A stretch of DNA of 15,425 nucleotides, taken from positions 1-15,425 of the forward strand of contig JAITDF010000128.1 in assembly GCA_031282705.1 (NCBI GenBank). Reading direction: 5' to 3'. This document shows, one piece after another, positions 6,759 to 14,000 of the stretch. This DNA comes from Opitutaceae bacterium. Lineage in GTDB: Bacteria > Verrucomicrobiota > Verrucomicrobiia > Opitutales > Opitutaceae. A model generated the notes under the pieces. That model was not told the DNA's origin. It saw only the letters and a list, made by a program, of their open reading frames with translations, and ran no database searches. The translations under genes and the position numbers were made by a program. Each line of letters begins with the position of its first letter. Position 1 is the stretch's first letter.

Positions 6759-6905
6759 CGACCCGCCCTGCCACGCAATCCGCCGCCGCCGCGCCGATTT
6801 TTCCGTTAAAAATTCCAGTCCCGAAGTCGTTTTTGGGGCGGTTTCAAGATTTGCGGCGCGGCGCTGTTTTTGTAACTATGTAGCAATAAATGCATTGAAA
6901 ACAAT

Positions 6906-6929
6906 CAAGAAAAAATAAAATTTTTCTTG
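6906..6929. promoter_or_regulatory. AT-rich palindrome upstream of the B-repeat gene pair
   Basis: CAAGAAAAA (6906-6914) and TTTTTCTTG (6921-6929) are perfect 9-bp inverted arms around a 6-base centre. It lies about 10 bp upstream of the promoter-like hexamers and 50 bp before the start codon, a position that fits an operator or an UP-like element. No regulator is known from the window. Confidence 0.35.
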
Positions 6930-6937
6930 GAAAGTAT

Positions 6938-6965
6938 TTGCGTTAGACCGGGCAAACTCTATTTT
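6938..6965 (+). promoter_or_regulatory. Candidate promoter for the B-repeat gene pair
   Basis: TTGCGT (6938-6943) and TATTTT (6960-6965) are 16 bp apart in an AT-rich stretch, resembling -35 and -10 boxes. Transcription would begin at about 6972, leaving a leader of only about 7 bases before ATG 6979. That fits the lack of a Shine-Dalgarno sequence. The hexamers are imperfect and another pair, TTGAAA (6895) and TAAAAT (6916), is also possible. Confidence 0.35.
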
Positions 6966-6978
6966 TTTGCTCATTAGT

Positions 6979-8001
6979 ATGAAAAGGTCCAGTCAATGCA
7001 CTCATCGAATTCTTCTCCGACTCATCACAAGCCTGGCGGCGGGAAGCGGGGTCATGGGGGCGCTGCAAGCGCAGTCTGCCAAGGCCCGGCCCGGCCCGGT
7101 CCTGACCGGCGTGGTGACTTTGTTCGCCCGCCCGGAGCTGGGCGGGAGCGCGTTGGGCGGAGGCACCTACAAGGCGGGTGAGATTGTGGAGATACTGGCC
7201 ATCCCGGCGCCGCATCATCGTTTTGTCCGCTGGGAAGGGCAGGTGGTGCACTCGGTGCTGGCGCGCACCCGGACGCTGGCCAAGACGAAAGGCATCCCCA
7301 TCACGGCGGTGTTTGAACCCCAGCACTACAGGCTGGCCGTGGAGTGCGAGCCCAAATACACGGGGAAGATCGAAGGCGACGGCTGGTTCCCGTATGGCGT
7401 GACCGCGCCCGTGCGCGCCGTGCCGGCCAATGGCTACAAGTTTTCACATTGGGAGGGCGCCGTCGCCGACGCCGCCAAGGCCGACACCACGCTCGCGAAT
7501 CCGTTGATCGGGCCGGTGAAACTCACGGCGCATTTCAAGCGCGACGTGGAAAACCTCCGCCTCACGGCGGTCGCGGAGCCGGCCTTGGGCGGCGAGGTGA
7601 CGGGGGGCGGCTCCTTTGAACCCGGCACGGTGGCCAGACTCACGGCCAGGCCCGCGCGCGGATTTGTTTTCAACGGCTGGCAGGGGTCGGTGAACCGGCC
7701 GGGCTCGCCCGAGACGGATGTCCGCGTGATCCAGGACACCCATGTGGTGGCCCTGTTTGCCCCGCAGAAGGCATTGATTCGCGCGAAAGTGGTGCCGTTG
7801 GGCGCGGGCAAAGTGTCGGGTGACTTGGGCGTCCGCCCGTGCCTCGTCCCCGCGGTTTTGCAGGCGGAGGCCATGCCGGGCTACGTCTTTGACGGCTGGG
7901 AGGGCGCCGCGCCAACCCATGCCGACGGGCGAATCACCGTGACCCCGTCGGAAGCGGGGAAAATAGTGGATCTCACGGCCCGGTTTCGTCCGGCTTCCTG
8001 A
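6979..8001 (+). CDS. Exported protein of four divergent InlB B-repeats
   Basis: The product has 340 residues. A signal peptide (KR-rich start, hydrophobic 11-29, likely cleavage LQA31|Q32) sends it across the inner membrane. The rest is four repeats of about 73-76 residues, each with an aromatic-x-W core: FVRWEG (W85), FSHWEG (W158), FNGWQG (W234) and FDGWEG (W307). Each is preceded by a GGxxxGG..Y/F..G turn and ends in a strand such as ITAVFEP or LTAHFKR. This matches the divergent InlB B-repeat family, a small beta-rich module of bacterial surface proteins; the binding partner is unknown. The protein stops right after the fourth repeat with no anchor or enzyme domain. ATG 6979 is chosen over the in-frame TTG at 6967 because it starts directly at the signal peptide. 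It lies 31 bp upstream of the giant paralogue and is probably co-transcribed with it. Confidence 0.9.
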   Translation: MKRSSQCTHRILLRLITSLAAGSGVMGALQAQSAKARPGPVLTGVVTLFARPELGGSALGGGTYKAGEIVEILAIPAPHHRFVRWEGQVVHSVLARTRTLAKTKGIPITAVFEPQHYRLAVECEPKYTGKIEGDGWFPYGVTAPVRAVPANGYKFSHWEGAVADAAKADTTLANPLIGPVKLTAHFKRDVENLRLTAVAEPALGGEVTGGGSFEPGTVARLTARPARGFVFNGWQGSVNRPGSPETDVRVIQDTHVVALFAPQKALIRAKVVPLGAGKVSGDLGVRPCLVPAVLQAEAMPGYVFDGWEGAAPTHADGRITVTPSEAGKIVDLTARFRPAS

Positions 8002-8032
8002 AGAATTTATCTAACAATCAATCAGTTGTATC

Positions 8033-11000
8033 ATGAACTCGAAATTTAAGACTGTCGCAGGTTTGTTCATTTCCATCCTTGCGGGCGTGGCGCTGCACGC
8101 GCAGCACAACATCACCCTGCAAGCCTCACCCGCCGCAGGCGGCTCGGTGGCGGCGTATGCGGACAGCGGCACCGTTCCGCTGACCGCCGAGCAACTAAGG
8201 GCGGTGCGCGGCAATCCCTTCGCCACCATCCGGCTGAGCGGCTCGACGAACCCCGGCTATGAATTCAACGGGTGGGAATCGAGCGGGGGCGCCGAGGACA
8301 AGCTGCCGACCATTCTGGCCGGCTCGGCGATGATTTACAGCGCCACCACCACGCTCACCGCCAACTTCTCGCTCCGCACCTACCCGCTCACGGTGATTGT
8401 GAATCCTTTTGAAGGCGGCCGCGCGGCCGGGATCAGCGGGGACAGGACCCGGTTCGTGGCGAACGAGCACGCCGTCCTGGAAGTCACCGGCTGCCCTCCC
8501 GATTGGGAATTTGTGAAGTGGAACGTGCTGTCGGACCAGGGCGGGGCGGCGACCGTGGCATCGCCGACGAACAGGACGACCCAGGTCACCCTGGGCACCC
8601 CCGCGGACAACGGCTGGGTGATCGAGGCCGAATTTCGGAAAGTGATCGACGCCTCCAAGAACGCCATCATTGTGAGCGCGGCCGCCGGGGGCTACGTGGT
8701 GGTGAAGGGGAGCGGCACGATCGCCGGCGGCAACAACGAGACCTTCATCGGCGAGGAGGGGCAGTTGTTGAGCATGGAGGCCAAGCCGGCATCCAGCATC
8801 AACTATGCATTCACCGGGTGGGAGGGCGTCACCGGGGCCGGCGCGTCTTTGCCGAACATCAGCGTCACCTTTGCCAACACGCCCCAGACGGTGAAAGCCC
8901 ACTTCCAGGCCAAGTCCCTCAAGCTCACCGTCAGGACCGATCCCGCCAGCGCGGGCGAACTCACCGCGAAGAGCGGCGCCGTCATGTTTTCCTCCGCGGG
9001 CGACAGCGTGGGTGTCTCGGGCTCGATTCCGTATAACGCCCTCACCACGCTCGTGGCGAGCACGCCGCCGGGCTCGAACTATGATTTCGACAAATTCGAG
9101 ACCTCCCCGCCCGATTTTCTGCCAAACCTGAACATAAACGGGGACACCGCCACGTTTTCCCACACCCAGAATGCGCTGGTCGTCACGGCGAAGTTTAAAA
9201 AACTCACCGACTTGAACATGCTGACCGTGACTTCAAACACGGGCGGCGGCGTGCATGTGAGCGGGTCATACAACACCTATGCCAACCCTGCCCTGTCCCC
9301 GGAGGCCAACCCGGTGATCACCAAAACCGTGGACGTGGCGGCGGGGACGGCCGAGCAGGTGAGCTTTGCGCAGGACACCGTGGTGAGGCTGGAGGCGAAC
9401 CCGGCGGAAAATTATGCCTTTGAACGCTGGACGGATGAATCGGGCTACACGCAGGGCATTGAGGCAAGCGGCACGATCTCCATCCCCATGATCGCCGACA
9501 GGAGGATCACGGCAACTTTCACGCGCGTCGCCTCCTTCCTGGATGTGGAAGTGTATCCGCAGGCCGCCTTCGCCGCCGGCGCCCGTGTGAAAGTGGCCGG
9601 CACCGAGCTGCCCGACCGGGTGTCGAGAAGCACGCATCCCTCGTCGCTCGGCTGGCTGGCCGTCCAGGCGACGGGGAGTGGCATATGGGAGTTCAGCCAC
9701 TGGGAATCCGCCGGCTGGCCCCAAATCCACGGCAACAACCAGGCGTCCATTGGCTTCGATATGAGCGTTGACCGGAGCATCCGGGCCGTGTTTGTCACCA
9801 AGCACAGGGTGACCGTCACAACGTCGCCCGCCGGAGCGGGCGGCAGTGCTTACCTGTTCGAAGGCGAGAATCGGGGGGGCCAGATGGACTACAATACCAA
9901 TGCAGTCGCGACCGTTTACGCGGAAAAAACGTCCCCCCAGTGGCACTTTACCGGTTTCACCATCGCCCCCTCCGGCGGCGCCATGATTACCGTCGGCGGG
10001 AGCCCCGATCCCGTTAATCCCGCAAGAATCAGGCATCAGTTCGAGGTGACGGGGGACACCACGGTCACCGCGAATTTCGTGCAGGCTGTCAGCGGCCAGA
10101 TGTGGGTGAAAAAAGTCACGGCCTCAAATCTGAATGCCGAGGAGGATATCACCCTCATCACCGACCAGGACAAGCTGAACATTCATGGCGACTCCTATGT
10201 CCCCCACGGCGACCTCCTGGTCCCGGTCCGCATTGTGCCGCCTGCCGCCTCATTGTCGCCTTTCTACTTCCAGCCGGGCGGAACCATCAGGCTGGAGGCC
10301 CCGGAGTCGCTTGATTACCCGGATGGCCATACCTACCGTTTCGTCCAATGGCGGGTGGGGGTTGATTCCAATAACAACGGGAGCTGGACGCCCCGCGCGT
10401 GGGGCAATTATCCGGCCCGCTCCGTTGATTATAGCATCCCGTCCGGCGCCACCGCGCTGATCTTTTACGCCTGCTACACCGATGAGCGCCTCATCCAGGC
10501 GCGCGTGATGCTGGACAACACCCTGCAAACCCAGTCGGCGGTCGCCGCCAAGGGCATCGCCGTCAAATATAACAACGCCGCGCTTGCGGTCGGCACCGAC
10601 GCGGTGGACAACAATCTCCAGTATTCGGACACGGGCGCCTCGCTAGAGGTCACGGTCGGCGGCGCCGCCCCAGCCCCCGCCGCCCCTGCCGGCGCCGCCG
10701 GCGCGCCCCGCGCGGCCGGCGCCCGGAGCGCCGCGGCCCCAGCAGCAGCAGCCGCAGCAGCGCCCGCCGCCGGCGATGATGTGATTTTCCGCGGCTGGCG
10801 CGTGGCCGGCCAGTCGGGGGGCGGGGCGAACAGCATCGAGAATCCCGCAAACCCGCAAACCTGGATGGCTGTCCGCGCCGATGGCAGCCTGACCGCGGAT
10901 TTCAAGTCGAAGGTCGTGCTCAACCTCGCGATCAAGACCATCCCCGAAGGCGCCGCCCTGTCGCTCGGCACGATGGTGTCGGGGACCAACGTCACCACGG

Positions 11001-14000
11001 GCGAGACGCTTGCCTTGGGCGGGGGCTCCACCAAATCCCTGTCGTTTGGCAGGGGCGACACGGTCACGTTCACCGCGGAGCCGGAAATAAGAATCGGCAC
11101 GGACGCTTATCACTTCGCCGGCTGGGACCAGAACGGCAACGGCGAGTTTGAGGAGAGCGAGCGCACCGGCCCGGGCGGGTTCACTCCCGACACCTCCCCG
11201 CTGGCAAGCTCGGCCACCGTGTTTTACGAGCGCATGCACAAGCTCACGGTGGAGATCTCCCCGGCCAACGACAATTACTACGGGACCGTCTCCATCGAAA
11301 CGGTGCAGATTCCCGCGGAGAGGCTGCCCTATACCGACGAATACGGCTACGGGCGCGCCCGCACGCTGAAAGCCACGCCCGGCACCGGGATGCAGTTTGT
11401 CAAGTGGATTGTCTCGGGCTCGGCGGCGCTCAGCGCCGCGGACACCGTCGAGGTGAACGCCATCGCCATGTATTCCGATTGCGGCGTCATCGCCGAGTTC
11501 GCGCCGAGGCCGAACGACCTGCTGGTGCACGTGCGCGTAAACGGAAACACGGGCGTTCCCGACCCATCGACGGGCTTGAGGGTTGACGCCGACGGCACCC
11601 AGCTCGCCTCCGGCCAGAGCAAGACCTACCACTACGGCGACAATGCGAAACTCACCCCCGTCATCCCGCCCGGCGGCACGTATGTGTTCAACCGGTGGGA
11701 GACGACGGGCTCCCCGGTCAAAAACGCGCCGGGAGACGCGGGCGTGTCGGCCCCCCTCAGCAACCCCGGCTACGTGGCGATACTGGGGCCGCAGACCGTG
11801 TATGCCCACTACACCAGCGTCCACCGCGTCACCCTCAATGTCGAGACCCGGGGCGGGGGCACGGGCGGCACCGTCACGCTGGACCGCTCCGCCTCGCCGT
11901 TGCTGCCGCGGACCGAGTCGGGCAACACCTATACCTATTACTACAACGACCCCTGCGGCATGACCGCCTCCGCCGCGCCGGGCTACCGCTTCCTCCACTG
12001 GAGCATCGACGACGGCAGCGGCAACCCGCCCTCGACCTCCACCGCCGCCCGGCTCTCGACCGGCATCCACGGCGACCTGACCGTCACGGCCGTGTTTGCG
12101 AAGGAATACACGCTCACCTTCGCCGTCATCCCCCGCATCGACGGCACCGGCCAATGGGACAGGACCGGCGGCTGGCTTAACAAACCGGCCGAAAACACCA
12201 CCTTCGCCACCTACACGGCGTATCACGGCGAGCGCATCACCGCGATCGAGGCCGTGCCCAACGAGGACTATGACTTCGGATTCGTCAAGTGGACGACCGA
12301 CGCCGCGGCATTGGACACGGCCGGGCAGCCGGTGGACGGCTCGACCTCCATCACGACCTCGCTCGTGGTCGCCGGCCCGCACACCCTGACGGCGAGTTTC
12401 ACCCAGGTGGGCAGGGAAATCAAAATCATCGCGAACATCACCGTGGACGGGGTGCTTGACATTGGAAAAACGTCGGGGCTTGGCGTCTTCGCCAACGGCT
12501 CCACGGTGCCGGGCTCCGTGACGGAGACGAAGCTCGCCCATGGCGAGGAGAAAGCATACTACAAAGGCGACCGCGCGACGCTGGACGCCACCGTGCCGCT
12601 CGCGCTCCGGGACACCTATGTGTTCATGGCATGGGAGGAGGGGGATGCCGCGACCCGCGAGTTCACCCCCCTGCTTGCGAGCAGGACCGTCACCGCCCAC
12701 TACCGCACCAAGGCCAAACTGACGATGGCGATCTCGCCGGCGGGCATCGGCACGACCGTGCCCTCGGTCGGCGAGCACCCGTTGCCCCCCGACTCGGAGC
12801 GTGATTACTATGTCGGCAAAGTCATCCCCACGGTGAGCACCGACCTCACGCCCGACACCCTGGACTACTATGCCTTTACCGGCTGGACCACCGTCGGCGG
12901 CGCCGGGCCGTCGAACCCGGCCGCCACCATCACCAGCATCGGGCTGGATGTCAGGGAAAAGACGCTCACCGCCAACTACGTCCCCGGCCACCGCCTGGAA
13001 GTCCGGGTGAAATATGAGAGCGAGACCGACGCCTCCCAGCCCGTGCAGTTCACCACCGTGCCCGGCAGCCGCGACAGCCAGGCCTCCGGCGGCGTCTCCC
13101 TCCCCGGGGGCGGCACAAACAGCGCCGGCATCTGGCAGCCGGGCCCGGAGGTCTGCTATGATTCGCTGCGCACGATGCCGGCCGGCGCGGATGTCGAAAT
13201 CCGGGCTTATGCCGCCAGCCCGTATTACCGGTTTGCCGGCTGGATTCAAAACGAGGGCGACACCCCGTCCGGCGGCCCGAACCTCGTGGTGCGCATGGAC
13301 GAGCCCAAGACCTACACCGCCGTGTTCGAGCGCGTCCGCGTGCAGCTCAAGGTCCACACCGTCCCGGCCGACGTCTCCGGCGTCAAAGCCGAGGCGGTGA
13401 CGAAGGCGAAACTCATTGCGGGCGGAGGAGTCGAGCCGCGGGTTTACGAAGTGTTCTACGGCCATAATCCGGTGCTTGAGGCGTCCTCCACCAATTCCGA
13501 ATTCGGCTTCTCCCGCTGGATTCGGGGCGGTTCCTACACCGCACTCTTGCCGGGGGAAGTCGCGATAACCACCAATCCTTGGACGCCCGGGGAGCTTGTC
13601 GCGCCGGTGACGGAAGTCATGGCCGTCTTCACGGGCGGCGGGGGCACCCGGAGGCTGTTCCTGTTCACCGAGCCCGAGGACAGTGTCGATATCCACCACG
13701 TTGACGCGCCCGGCGCCATAAGCCGGACTTACACCACCATGACCTTCCCGGACGGGAAGACCCGCCCCGTGTGCATCGCTTATGTCGCGGTAAGCTCGGA
13801 ATCCACCTATACGCTCATCGACATCCATGCCGACTCCGCGGCGAAGGACCAGCCCGGGGACCGGCTCACGAGCGACGGCGCGTCGTATGGCTTTGTCCAC
13901 TGGGAAGCCGAAGAGTATAATTTCGACCGCGGCGCGGCGGACGGCTATTTGCAGGATGCTTACTCGGCCGACACGAAAATCAAGTATCCCCGTTCCACGG

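Larger units (their letters stand above)
6589..6794. repeat. 206-bp element bounded by a perfect 26-bp inverted repeat
   Basis: Bases 6589-6614 and 6769-6794 are exact reverse complements over 26 bp; the core is GGCGGCGGATTGCGTGGCA on the left. A partial extra copy of the arm lies just outside at about 6575-6590. Inside are CACGGGCG-AC-CGCCCGTG (6613-6630), GGCAAGCG-GGA-CGCTTGCC (6708-6726) and a 25-bp direct repeat. No coding sequence is present. It resembles nested REP/BIME-type repeats. Confidence 0.88.
6545..6978. other. 434-bp intergenic region: GC-rich palindrome nest, then AT-rich leader
   Basis: There is no credible gene. From 6570 to about 6800 the DNA is a stack of GC-rich inverted and direct repeats. 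From about 6800 to 6978 it becomes sharply AT-rich for this genome and carries the palindrome at 6906-6929 and a promoter-like pair at 6938-6965 ahead of the B-repeat gene pair. Confidence 0.8.

Noticed and set aside
4937..6778. A 613-codon minus-strand frame opposite uvrC
   Set aside because: uvrC on the plus strand has all family motifs; the antisense frame runs through intergenic repeats and has low-complexity content.
6589..6794. CRISPR array or insertion sequence in the palindrome nest
   Set aside because: The repeats are not evenly spaced with unique spacers, and there is no transposase or cas gene; only two direct copies of the 25-bp unit exist.
6501..6918. Small plus-strand proteins in the second intergenic region
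   Set aside because: They run across palindromes and simple GGC repeats, with no start signal or conserved feature.
6967..6978. TTG 6967 as the start of the four-repeat protein
   Set aside because: It overlaps the candidate promoter region and adds only four residues before an ATG that opens a standard signal peptide.
7989..8035. A frameshift splitting one giant B-repeat gene into two
   Set aside because: The first protein ends after a complete repeat, and the second opens with its own ATG and signal peptide, so they are two genes.
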